Of a stretch of DNA of 64,000 bases, positions 1-7,782 are shown one piece after another. The position numbers and the translations under genes are program-made. The DNA is from Arthrobacter sp. FW306-2-2C-D06B (lineage in GTDB: Bacteria; Actinomycetota; Actinomycetes; Actinomycetales; Micrococcaceae), in contig NZ_CP084560.1 of the NCBI RefSeq assembly GCF_021789175.1, forward strand, positions 3,968,001-4,032,000, written 5' to 3'. The notes under the pieces were generated by a model, which did no database searches, was not told the DNA's origin, and saw only the letters and a list, made by a program, of their open reading frames with translations. The stretch's first letter is position 1. Every line of letters begins with the position of its first letter.

Positions 1-620
1 AGGCGGCCCGGAAAGCACTGCACGACGCCGAATCTCACCTTGGCGACATGGACGCGGTAGCGGGCGACGGCGATCACGGCCGCGGGATGGTCCGCGGAAT
101 CGACGCCGCCTCTGCCGCAGCCGCGAAGGCCTTGGCCGATGGTGCCGGAGCCGGCGATATGTTGGCAGCCGCAGGCGACGCCTGGGCGGACAAGGCCGGC
201 GGAACGTCGGGCGTCCTGTGGGGCGCGGGCCTCCGGGCATTCGGCGAGTCCCTCGGCAATGACGAGGCGCCGGAACCGGCTGAACTTGCCGCGGCCGTGA
301 CGGCGTTCGCTGCACGGATCACTGATCTGGGCAAGGCCGAGATCGGCGACAAGACCATGGTGGATGCCCTGCTCCCCTTCGCCGAAACCTTCAGCAAGCG
401 CGTCTCCGAGGGTGTCCTTCCGGATGTTGCCTGGGCCGAAGCCGCGGCGGCGGCCACCTCGGCCGCGCAAGCCACGGCTTCTCTCCGTCCGCTCAAAGGA
501 CGGGCCCGGCCGCTCGCCGAGAAGAGCGTGGGCACAGCCGACCCCGGAGCCACATCGCTGGCAATGATCTTCACAGTCATGGGCCCGCATCTTGTGAGTG
601 CCGGGAAGGTCGCAGCATGA
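1..620 (+). CDS. Dihydroxyacetone kinase, DhaL (phosphatase/ADP-binding) domain, 3' part of gene
   Basis: The open frame runs in from the window edge (the reading frame is already open at base 3), so this is the C-terminal part of a larger gene, and the internal ATG at 48 is not its start. The visible residues are a DhaL domain: a GDGDHG motif that holds the Mg-ADP, an AGGTSG motif, [10 protein letters not shown], and a late [11 protein letters not shown] motif. This domain carries the nucleotide in ATP-dependent dihydroxyacetone kinases. The stop overlaps the start of the RpiB-type isomerase by 4 bp (ATGA), so the two are translationally coupled. In actinobacteria a fused DhaK-DhaL kinase next to an RpiB-type isomerase often phosphorylates erythrulose or another tetrulose. 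The substrate and the DhaK half cannot be seen here. Confidence 0.85.
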   Translation, partial: AARKALHDAESHLGDMDAVAGDGDHGRGMVRGIDAASAAAAKALADGAGAGDMLAAAGDAWADKAGGTSGVLWGAGLRAFGESLGNDEAPEPAELAAAVTAFAARITDLGKAEIGDKTMVDALLPFAETFSKRVSEGVLPDVAWAEAAAAATSAAQATASLRPLKGRARPLAEKSVGTADPGATSLAMIFTVMGPHLVSAGKVAA

Positions 621-1096
621 CTACGAAAGGTTTCCGACTCATCCTGGGCGCCGATGAAGCAGGCGTGGACTACAAAGACCGGATCATGGCGGACTTGCGG
701 GACGATCCCCGGGTCAGCGAAATCATCGATATCGGCGTCAACCGCGGCGACTCCCCGGAGGACTTCACCACGCCCTATCCGTACGTCGGGATCAAGGCGG
801 GCGAACTCATCCGGGACGGCCGTGCTGACCGGGCGATCCTGTTCTGCGGCACGGGAATCGGCGTGGCCATCGCGGCGAACAAGGTGGACGGCATCCGCGC
901 CACCACGGCCCACGATTCCTTCTCGGTGGAGCGATCCATCCTGTCCAACGATTGCCAGGTACTCACCATGGGCCAGCGCGTCGTCGGGGTGGAACTGGCC
1001 AGCAGGTTGGCACGGGAATGGCTCGGCTACGCCTTCGATCCGGCCTCCGCGTCGGCCGACAAGGTCAAGGTGCTCACGGATTTCGAGGGCTGCTGA
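617..1096 (+). CDS. RpiB/LacAB-family sugar-phosphate isomerase
   Basis: A 159-residue protein of the ribose-5-phosphate isomerase B / galactose-6-phosphate isomerase family. It shows the N-terminal strand followed by [11 protein letters not shown], and the diagnostic [20 protein letters not shown] motif with the catalytic cysteine region at about residue 75, then a conserved [17 protein letters not shown] stretch. It acts in the cytosol on aldose/ketose phosphates. The start overlaps the kinase stop (ATGA). Because the partner is a dihydroxyacetone-kinase-type enzyme, a role as D-erythrulose-4-phosphate isomerase (DerI type) is at least as likely as ribose-5-phosphate isomerase. That assignment is inferred from context. 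Confidence 0.85.
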   Translation: MTTKGFRLILGADEAGVDYKDRIMADLRDDPRVSEIIDIGVNRGDSPEDFTTPYPYVGIKAGELIRDGRADRAILFCGTGIGVAIAANKVDGIRATTAHDSFSVERSILSNDCQVLTMGQRVVGVELASRLAREWLGYAFDPASASADKVKVLTDFEGC

Positions 1097-1111
1097 TTCC
1101 CGTCCCCCGGT

Positions 1112-1177
1112 CCCAACTGACTCGCATTTGTTGTCGTTTAGGGGCCTCATAACGACAACAACTGCGAGTCAGTTGGG
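1112..1177. repeat. 66-bp palindromic dispersed repeat, possibly acting as a terminator
   Basis: Two long complementary arms begin with CCCAACTGACTCGCA and end with TGCGAGTCAGTTGGG, separated by a short centre (GGGGCCTCAT). The hairpin lies 15 bp after the isomerase stop, where a terminator is expected. A partial copy with the same AACGACAACAACTGCGAG arm lies at 43964-44016, so this is a repeat family and not only a local hairpin. Confidence 0.75.
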
Positions 1178-1248
1178 TCTTACACCACCCGGGGTGGGCC
1201 TCAATTTGGGGCAGGCGTAGGGTGGAATGTGGACGATAGGAGCACTTC

Positions 1249-2016
1249 ATGAAGAAAATCCTCATGGTACTGACCAGCGTTTCCGAGCTCGGCGATACAG
1301 GAAAGAAGACCGGCTACAACGTGGCCGAGGCCGCACATCCCTGGAAAGTCTTCAAGGATTCCGGACACTTCGTCGACTTCGCATCCATCAAGGGCGGCCA
1401 GCCGCCGCAGGATGAAGTGGACCCGCAGGATCCCATCCAGGTCGCCTTCACGACAGACGAGACTACGCGCGCCGGTCTCTACAACACGGCCCGCGTGGAC
1501 GTCGTTGATCCGGGACAGTACGACGCAGTCTTCCTCGTGGGAGGCCACGGCACAATGTGGGACTTCCCGGACAGCGAAGGCCTGCAGAACCTGGTTGCGA
1601 GCGTCTACGACGCCGGTGGTGTGGTTGGCGCCGTCTGCCACGGACCGGCGGGTTTGGTGAACGTGGACCTGGCCGACGGGTTCCGGCTCATCGGCGGCCG
1701 GGAAGTGGCGGCCTTCACCAACGACGAAGAAGTTGCCGCAGGCATGGACAAGGTCATCCCGTTCTTCCTGGCCGACCGGCTCAAGGAACAGGGCGCGATC
1801 CACGTGTTCGCCGATGTCTTCGCAGAGAAGGTCGCTGTCTCCGAGCGGTTGGTGACCGGGCAGAACCCTGCCTCTGCCGCTGGTGTTGCGAAAGAGATGG
1901 AGAAGCTCCTGGCGGTGGTCATCCGCCAGGAAAAGGCCGAGGAACAGCACGAGGCCGAGGCCCTTCGCGCAGAGAAGGACGCCAAAAAGGCCGCTGCGGC
2001 AGACACAGAGCAGTAA
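1249..2016 (+). CDS. DJ-1/PfpI (type 1 glutamine amidotransferase-like) family protein
   Basis: A 255-residue cytosolic protein with a class I glutamine-amidotransferase-like fold of the Hsp31/PfpI type. The nucleophile elbow AVCHGPAG (Cys at about residue 127) follows the conserved FLVGGHGTMWDF segment, which carries a typical acidic partner region. Family members act as glyoxalase III, protein deglycase, chaperone or protease-like enzymes; the sequence cannot separate these. The last 35 residues are a charged Glu/Lys/Ala-rich helical tail (EKAEEQHEAEALRAEKDAKK) not needed for the fold. A ribosome site (AGGAG, about 1239) precedes the ATG, and a strong hairpin follows the stop, so it is probably a single-gene unit. 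Confidence 0.85.
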   Translation: MKKILMVLTSVSELGDTGKKTGYNVAEAAHPWKVFKDSGHFVDFASIKGGQPPQDEVDPQDPIQVAFTTDETTRAGLYNTARVDVVDPGQYDAVFLVGGHGTMWDFPDSEGLQNLVASVYDAGGVVGAVCHGPAGLVNVDLADGFRLIGGREVAAFTNDEEVAAGMDKVIPFFLADRLKEQGAIHVFADVFAEKVAVSERLVTGQNPASAAGVAKEMEKLLAVVIRQEKAEEQHEAEALRAEKDAKKAAAADTEQ

Positions 2017-2037
2017 CGCCTGCAGCTTATTGATACT

Positions 2038-2067
2038 GGCGGCCGCCCCGATGACGGGGCGGCCGCC
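2038..2067 (+). terminator. Rho-independent-like hairpin
   Basis: Arms GGCGGCCGCCCCG and CGGGGCGGCCGCC pair perfectly around a 4-base loop and are followed by ATTTT. It lies 21 bp after the PfpI-family gene stop. Confidence 0.8.
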
Positions 2068-2146
2068 ATTTTCGTCGGAGCTGCCGCCGGTATCGGCGAC
2101 TGCCGAGAAGCGACTCGCGAATTCCACCCCAATTTCTTGCTTGCTC

Positions 2147-2196
2147 TTGACAATGGCTCCCTGAACCGGTTCAGTAGAGGTAACAAAACCGGTTCA
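2147..2196 (+). promoter_or_regulatory. Candidate promoter with tandem LacI-type operators
   Basis: A perfect palindrome TGAACCGGTTCA lies at 2162-2173. A second AACCGGTT core lies at 2187-2194, its centre 23 bp downstream. CG-centred palindromes of this kind are typical LacI/GalR operators. A TTGACA hexamer at 2147-2152 is a possible -35 element. The following gene encodes a LacI-family protein, so autoregulation is likely. No matching -10 element is convincing. Confidence 0.7.
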
Positions 2197-2230
2197 GTGA
2201 TCCCAATCACCAAGTGGCAATGAGGCAAAC

Positions 2231-3256
2231 ATGACAGTGACCATCAACGACGTTGCGCAGGCAGCCGGCGTGAGCAAGGGTGCCGTCTCGTACGCGTTGA
2301 ATGGGCAGCCCGGCGTCAGTGATGACACCCGGGAGCGCATTCTCAGGGTAGCCAGGGAACTGGGGTGGAAGCCGAATCTTCGCGCCAAGAGCCTGTCTTC
2401 GGCCAAGGCCTTCGCCGTCGGGTTGGTTGTGGCAAGGGACCCCCGGCTTTTGGGCACGGACCCTTTCTTCCCCGCGTTCATCGCCGGGATCGAGACCACG
2501 TTGGTTGAGCACGAATACGTCTTGGTCCTCACAGTCGCCGCCAGCGCCGACGCCGAGGAACTGGGCTATCGGAAGCTGGCCGCCGATAGCCGCGTGGACG
2601 GAGTCATCCTTACGGACATGAGGGTTGACGACTCCCGGATCGCTTTGTTGAAGAGCCTCAAGATTCCGGCCGTCACCCTTAATCGGCCCGAAACCCCCTC
2701 GCCGTTCCCTGCTGTCTGCATGGACGATACCGAAGGCATCGCGGCCGCCGTCGAACACCTCGTTTCGCTGGGACACACCAGAATCGGGCACGTGGGCGGA
2801 CCGCAGAGTTACATTCACGGCCGAAGCCGGCGCTTGGCTTGGCAAAATGCCATGTCGAAAGCGGGGCTCGAGGCCGGTTCCTTCATTGAGGCGGACTTCA
2901 CGGCAGCCGGCGGATTGGCGGCTACTGCGGAACTGCTTCGCTCGACCCAGCGGCCCACAGCGATCATCTACGCGAACGACCTCATGGCCACTGCCGGACA
3001 GTCCTACGCCCAGTCCCTCGGGCTGGCTGTTCCGGGTGATTTATCCATCACGGGCTACGACGACACCGAGCTCGCCAGGTACCTCAACCCTCCGTTGACC
3101 ACTGTCCCAGCCGATCCGTTGCTCTGGGGCCGTGTTGCCGCGCAGCAGTTACTGAGCCTCCTCGGCGGAGCTCCTGCGGAAGACGTCTATCTGCCCTCCC
3201 CGAAGCTGGTAGTCCGCGCCTCCACCGGACCTGCCCCCGGCACGCCGGATAACTAA
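2231..3256 (+). CDS. LacI-family transcriptional regulator
   Basis: A 341-residue protein. Residues 4-50 form the LacI helix-turn-helix and hinge (INDVAQAAGVSKGAVSYALN, then the hinge near PNLRAKSL). The rest is a periplasmic-binding-protein-like sensor domain with the late GYDDTELARYLNPPLTTV signature. It is the first gene of the glycan locus and is followed by the solute-binding protein after 124 bp. It probably represses the importer and hydrolase genes until a sugar inducer binds. Two operator-like palindromes lie just upstream of it, and none is evident in front of the next gene, so regulator and transport genes may form one transcript. The effector cannot be named from sequence. Confidence 0.92.
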   Translation: MTVTINDVAQAAGVSKGAVSYALNGQPGVSDDTRERILRVARELGWKPNLRAKSLSSAKAFAVGLVVARDPRLLGTDPFFPAFIAGIETTLVEHEYVLVLTVAASADAEELGYRKLAADSRVDGVILTDMRVDDSRIALLKSLKIPAVTLNRPETPSPFPAVCMDDTEGIAAAVEHLVSLGHTRIGHVGGPQSYIHGRSRRLAWQNAMSKAGLEAGSFIEADFTAAGGLAATAELLRSTQRPTAIIYANDLMATAGQSYAQSLGLAVPGDLSITGYDDTELARYLNPPLTTVPADPLLWGRVAAQQLLSLLGGAPAEDVYLPSPKLVVRASTGPAPGTPDN

Positions 3257-3380
3257 CCGCCTTCCACGTCCAGTCTTACGAATATCGATTTACCCGCAAT
3301 TGTGTGGGGTTATTTGCCATTCCCGTTTGAAGGCAATGTCGCCGCCGCATATTCAGTTTTCACCCGCAAAAGGAGTTGCA

Positions 3381-4691
3381 ATGAAGCACGGAAAAATTAG
3401 TTCGAGAGTCCTCTCCCTTACCGCTATTGCCGTTATCGGAGCCGGCCTGGCCGCATGCGGTGGAGGCGCCTCCAGCGGCACAGCTTCTGGAGCGAACTCT
3501 GCCACCACAGCCAAGGGTCCCATCAAGATCTGGTACTCCAACAACGAGTTCGAGGTGAAATGGGGCAAGGACATGGTGGCCTCATGGAACGCTGCCCACC
3601 CGGACCAGCAAGTCGATGCACAGGAAATCCCGGCAGGCAAGAGCTCCGAAGAGGTTATCGGGGCAGCAATTACCGCCGGTAACGCCCCCTGCCTGGTCTT
3701 CAACACGGCTCCCGTGGCGGTTCCGCAGTTCCAGAAGCAGGGTGGCCTGGTCCCGCTGGACTCCTTCCCGGACGGCGCCCAGTACATCAAGGACCGCACC
3801 GGCGATCTCGCCAATCAGTACAAGTCCTCCGACGGCAAGATGTACCAGCTTCCGTGGAAGTCCAACCCGGTGGTCCTCTTCTACAACAAGGACGTCTTCG
3901 CGAAGGCCGGACTGGACCCGGCAAACCCCAAGCTTGCCACCCAGTCTGAGTTCCTGGATACTGCCCGCACCCTCGTGAAGTCCGGCGCGGTTGCCAACGC
4001 CGTGTGGCCTTCGCCCACGAGCGACTTCTACCAGCCCTGGTTCGACTTCTACCCGTTCTATGCAGCCAGTTCAGGTGGCACCACCCTGCTCAAGGATGGC
4101 AAGTCCACCTTTGACAGCGATCAAGGCAAGCAGGTCGCCACGATGTTCCAGACCCTCTACAAGGAGAACCTGGCATCCAAGGAAGCGTACAAGGGGGACT
4201 CCTTCGCCGACGGCAAGGCCGGCATGTCCCTCGCAGGCCCTTGGGCCGTCGCCGCTTACAAGGGCAAGGTGAACTGGGGCACGGTCCCGGTCCCGGGTAC
4301 CCAAGCCCAGACCAACGGCTCCACCTTCTCCGACGCCAAGAACATCGCCATGTACTCCTCGTGCAAGAACCAGGGCACCGCGTGGGAGGTCATGAAGTTC
4401 GCCACCAGCAAGGAACAAGACGGCAAACTCCTCTCCGGTACCGGCCAGATGCCGATGCGCAAGGATTTGGCCACCACGTACGCGGACTACTTCAGCCAGA
4501 ACCCGGCCTACAAGACCTTCGCCGACGAAGCCGCACGCACCGTGGAAGTCCCCAACGTGTCCAACTCAGTCCAGATCTGGCAGACCTTCCGTGATGCTTG
4601 GAGCAAGTCCGTGATCTTCGGCAACCAGAGCATCGACGACGCTTTCAAGGGTGCTTCTGACAAGATCAACCAACTGGCAGCCCAGAAGTAG
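3381..4691 (+). CDS. ABC sugar transporter, solute-binding lipoprotein
   Basis: A 436-residue family 1 extracellular solute-binding protein. The start at 3381 is chosen because AAAGGAG lies 7 bp upstream and it gives a clean lipoprotein signal: basic N-terminus, hydrophobic stretch and lipobox LAAC with Cys26. Longer in-frame starts would place a non-signal segment first. After a Ser/Gly/Thr-rich linker the mature protein begins with GPIKIWYSNNEFEVKWG, the usual first strand of the fold. It delivers an oligosaccharide to the two permeases encoded next. The neighbouring phosphorylases point to mannosyl or related oligosaccharides; this is an inference. Confidence 0.9.
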   Translation: MKHGKISSRVLSLTAIAVIGAGLAACGGGASSGTASGANSATTAKGPIKIWYSNNEFEVKWGKDMVASWNAAHPDQQVDAQEIPAGKSSEEVIGAAITAGNAPCLVFNTAPVAVPQFQKQGGLVPLDSFPDGAQYIKDRTGDLANQYKSSDGKMYQLPWKSNPVVLFYNKDVFAKAGLDPANPKLATQSEFLDTARTLVKSGAVANAVWPSPTSDFYQPWFDFYPFYAASSGGTTLLKDGKSTFDSDQGKQVATMFQTLYKENLASKEAYKGDSFADGKAGMSLAGPWAVAAYKGKVNWGTVPVPGTQAQTNGSTFSDAKNIAMYSSCKNQGTAWEVMKFATSKEQDGKLLSGTGQMPMRKDLATTYADYFSQNPAYKTFADEAARTVEVPNVSNSVQIWQTFRDAWSKSVIFGNQSIDDAFKGASDKINQLAAQK

Positions 4692-4704
4692 CAGGCGAAT
4701 CCCC

Positions 4705-5667
4705 ATGTCACTTCGCTCAGCTGGGGGTCCCGCTACGGGAGACACTGCCGGGCGGACCGTGGACCAGCGGCAGGCGCCCAGGAAACGCAAGAACTTCCTG
4801 GGCCGCCAGCCGCTGGGACTGCTGTTCAGCGCCCCCTACGTCATCTTCGTCCTTGGAGTGTTGGCATATCCCCTGGGGTACGCCGTCTACATCTCCTTCC
4901 ACCGGTTCTTCTTCACCGCTCCGGGCGTCGAGGTTGACCGTCCCTTCGTGGGGTTGGACAACTACATCAACGTCTTGTCCGATCCTGAGGTACAGCGTTC
5001 CTTCGCCAATATCGGCATCTTCCTGATCATCAACGTGCCGCTGACCGTGGGCCTGTCCCTGGTCCTGGCCAACGCTTTGAACCGCGTGACGCGGCTCAAG
5101 ACCTTCTTCCGGGTCAGTTACTACGTCCCGTACGTCACGGCGAGCGTCGCCGTCGTCGGGGTCTGGCTGTTCCTGTTCCAGCAGAACGGGCTGGTCAACG
5201 CCATTCTGGGGCCGCTGGCCCCGAACCCCTCGTGGTTGACGAATTCCTGGCTGGCAATGCCAACGGTTGCTTTGTACGTGACGTGGAAGCAGTTGGGATT
5301 CTTCATCCTGCTGTACCTGGCCGCGCTCCAGAACATCCCGGACGAGCTCTACGAGTCCGCCTCGGTGGACGGCGGGAACAAATGGGTCCAGTTCTGGAAC
5401 ATCACCGTTCCGGGAGTGCGCTCGGCCAGCGTGCTGGTGACCCTGCTCGCCACCATCACCGGAGCGAACCTGTTCACCGAGCCCTATCTGCTCACTGGCG
5501 GAGGCGGCCCGGACGGAGCCTCGACGTCGCCCGTGTTCCTGATGTACCAGAAGGGAATCCTGCAGGGGAATCCCGATGTGGCAGCAGCGCTGGGTGTGGT
5601 GCTGGTGATCGGCGTGTTGCTGATCGCCCTGATCCAGAAACGCCTCGTAGGCGGGAAGGAGGACTGA
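4705..5667 (+). CDS. ABC sugar transporter permease (MalF/UgpA-like)
   Basis: A 320-residue inner-membrane permease with six predicted hydrophobic segments. The EAA loop is seen as ESASVDGGNKWVQFWNITVP at about residues 225-244, the site that contacts the ATPase. The start at 4705 lies 14 bp after the binding-protein stop. The short N-terminal extension is basic and cytoplasmic. No ATPase gene belongs to this locus, so it presumably uses a shared MsmK/UgpC-type ATPase such as the one encoded at 28446-29597. Confidence 0.9.
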   Translation: MSLRSAGGPATGDTAGRTVDQRQAPRKRKNFLGRQPLGLLFSAPYVIFVLGVLAYPLGYAVYISFHRFFFTAPGVEVDRPFVGLDNYINVLSDPEVQRSFANIGIFLIINVPLTVGLSLVLANALNRVTRLKTFFRVSYYVPYVTASVAVVGVWLFLFQQNGLVNAILGPLAPNPSWLTNSWLAMPTVALYVTWKQLGFFILLYLAALQNIPDELYESASVDGGNKWVQFWNITVPGVRSASVLVTLLATITGANLFTEPYLLTGGGGPDGASTSPVFLMYQKGILQGNPDVAAALGVVLVIGVLLIALIQKRLVGGKED

Positions 5668-5668
5668 C

Positions 5669-6640
5669 GTGTCGATTTTCAATAAAGCGCCTCTCAGGAA
5701 CGACGACGACGACGCCCGCCGGCCACGTGCCGGCGCTTCCGAAAGCGCGGCCTCCGAAGCCCCGGCACCCGCATCCGCGGCCTCCCGCAAGGGCGGTTCC
5801 GTGGCGAAGCGCAAGAACCTGGGCGTGGGCAGCTTCTTGCTGCTGGCCCTGGGAGCCTTCGTCTTCCTCTTCCCGTTTTACTACATGTTCATCGGCTCGC
5901 TGCAGAGCAATCCGGACACTTCCGTGGGCGGAGCGTTCCCTAGCCCGGCAAACATCACCGGCGAGAACTACAGCAACATCAACAACTCGATCGACCTGCT
6001 GAAAGGCCTGGTCAACTCGGGTGTTTTCACCGGCGGCGTCATCTTCTTCACAGTGGTGTTCGGGCTCCTGGTGGGCTATGCGCTCGCCCAGATGCAATTC
6101 CGCGGTAAAGGGTTTGTCTTCGGGATGATGCTGCTGGTGCAGATGATTCCGTTCCAGCTCCTCCTCATCCCGCTGTACGTCATGATCGTGCGGGACTACG
6201 GACTCGCGGACACGTACCTGGGCATGATCCTGCCGTTCGCGATCAATTCCACCGCAGTGTTCGTCTTCCGTCAGTACTTCATGCAGCTGCCCTCCACCTT
6301 GTTCGAGGCCGCCCGCATCGACGGAGCCAGCGAACTGAGGATCCTCTGGCAGATCGCGATCCCCTTGGTCCGGCCCGCCATTGTCACGGCAGTCCTGCTG
6401 ACTTTCATCGGCCCGTGGAATGAGTTCCTGTGGCCGTTCCTCGTCACCAAGGACCAAGCCATCCAGCCGCTCGCCGTCTCACTGGCGAACTACATCTCGA
6501 ACATCGCCGCCACGGCATCCAACCCGTTCGGCGCCATCCTTGCCGGTGCCTGCGTTCTCGCGGCCCCCGCCGTCGCGCTGTTCATCTTCTTCCAGCGCCA
6601 ATTCATTTCCACCAATATCGGATCAAGCGTAAAGGGCTAA
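5669..6640 (+). CDS. ABC sugar transporter permease (MalG/UgpE-like)
   Basis: A 323-residue permease that starts with GTG at 5669, one base after the previous stop, with a strong GGAAGGAGG ribosome site at 5654-5662. The first 50 residues are an unusual Ala/Asp/Pro-rich cytoplasmic tail (five aspartates in a row near residue 12). Six hydrophobic segments follow, with the EAA loop EAARIDGASELRILWQIAIP. It forms the transport channel with the preceding permease. Confidence 0.9.
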   Translation: MSIFNKAPLRNDDDDARRPRAGASESAASEAPAPASAASRKGGSVAKRKNLGVGSFLLLALGAFVFLFPFYYMFIGSLQSNPDTSVGGAFPSPANITGENYSNINNSIDLLKGLVNSGVFTGGVIFFTVVFGLLVGYALAQMQFRGKGFVFGMMLLVQMIPFQLLLIPLYVMIVRDYGLADTYLGMILPFAINSTAVFVFRQYFMQLPSTLFEAARIDGASELRILWQIAIPLVRPAIVTAVLLTFIGPWNEFLWPFLVTKDQAIQPLAVSLANYISNIAATASNPFGAILAGACVLAAPAVALFIFFQRQFISTNIGSSVKG

Positions 6641-6645
6641 GCTCT

Positions 6646-7728
6646 ATGACTTCCTCAACTTCAGCACTCCCCACCGTCCCGTTCACCCTCACCCGCGCCG
6701 GGGTCATCATGACCCCGGAGGACGGGAACGAGTTCGAAGCCGAAGGCGTCCTCAACCCGGCCAGCGGCCGGGGACCCGACGGTGAGCTGTACCTCCTGCC
6801 GCGCCTCGTGGCGAAGGGCAATGTCTCCCGCGTCGGGCTCGCCAAGGTGATCATCGGCGACGACGGCGTCCCGTCCGGCGTCGAACGCCAGGGCGTTGTC
6901 CTGGCACCGGACGAAGGGTGGGAACGGGGCCTCAACAACGCGGGAACGGAAGATCCCCGCGTCACCTGGGTACCGTCCCTCGGCCGGCACCTGATGACCT
7001 ATGTAGCCTACGGACCGCTGGGTCCCCGCCTGGCCTTCGCCCATTCCGAAGACCTGCGCACGTGGGACCGCCTGGGGCCCTGCCATTTCGAGTACCAGGC
7101 CGACTTGTCCATGGACTTGAACCTGTTCGCCAACAAGGACGCCGTGTTCTTCCCGGAACCGGTCAACGATCCCGACGGCGTCCCCTCCTACGCTTTGCTG
7201 CACCGCCCCATGTGGGACCTGGGTTGGATCCGCGAAGGCGAAGGCGAGCACCTGCCGGCCGGCCTCGATGACAACCGCCCGGGTATCTGGATTTCCTACG
7301 TCGCAGTTGCCGACGTCGAGAAGGACATTCGCAACCTCGTCCACATGCGCAAGCACAAGCTCGTGGCCCTGAGCGAGTTTCCTTTCGAAGAACTCAAGAT
7401 CGGCGGCGGACCGGCACCGATCCGGATCGACGAGGGCTGGCTCCTGATCTACCACGGCGTCTCCGGGTCGATGGAAAAGTCTGCCTTCGACCACCAGCAG
7501 AACGTCAACTACACCGCCGCTGCGATGATCCTCGACAGTGACGATCCCTCCATCGTGATCGCCCGCAGCGACAAGCCGCTCCTGGCACCGGAAACGGAAG
7601 ACGAGATCTCAGGCATCGTCCCCAACGTCGTTTTCCCCACGGCAATAGAGAAGATCGGCGAGCAGCTTTTCGTCTTCTATGGCATGGCCGATTCGAAGAT
7701 CGGCGTTGCACGCCTGGACCGCGAGTAA
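6646..7728 (+). CDS. GH130-like glycoside phosphorylase (first of two)
   Basis: A 360-residue cytosolic protein with a five-bladed beta-propeller pattern of the GH130 kind. The motif GTEDPRV at about residue 102 holds the family's candidate general acid Asp, and each blade carries a hydrophobic repeat ending in a Trp/Asp turn. GH130 enzymes split beta-mannosidic bonds by phosphorolysis, giving mannose 1-phosphate, or by hydrolysis in some clades. The start is set at the ATG 5 bp after the permease stop; an upstream open frame overlaps the permease and is rejected. Substrate class (mannobiose, mannosyl-glucose, mannosyl-GlcNAc or other) cannot be read from the sequence. Confidence 0.82.
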   Translation: MTSSTSALPTVPFTLTRAGVIMTPEDGNEFEAEGVLNPASGRGPDGELYLLPRLVAKGNVSRVGLAKVIIGDDGVPSGVERQGVVLAPDEGWERGLNNAGTEDPRVTWVPSLGRHLMTYVAYGPLGPRLAFAHSEDLRTWDRLGPCHFEYQADLSMDLNLFANKDAVFFPEPVNDPDGVPSYALLHRPMWDLGWIREGEGEHLPAGLDDNRPGIWISYVAVADVEKDIRNLVHMRKHKLVALSEFPFEELKIGGGPAPIRIDEGWLLIYHGVSGSMEKSAFDHQQNVNYTAAAMILDSDDPSIVIARSDKPLLAPETEDEISGIVPNVVFPTAIEKIGEQLFVFYGMADSKIGVARLDRE

Positions 7729-7782
7729 AAGCAGTATCGCTTCGGTAGTCCAGCCCTTCTTCCATGCCCCTAGGAGTTAGAC

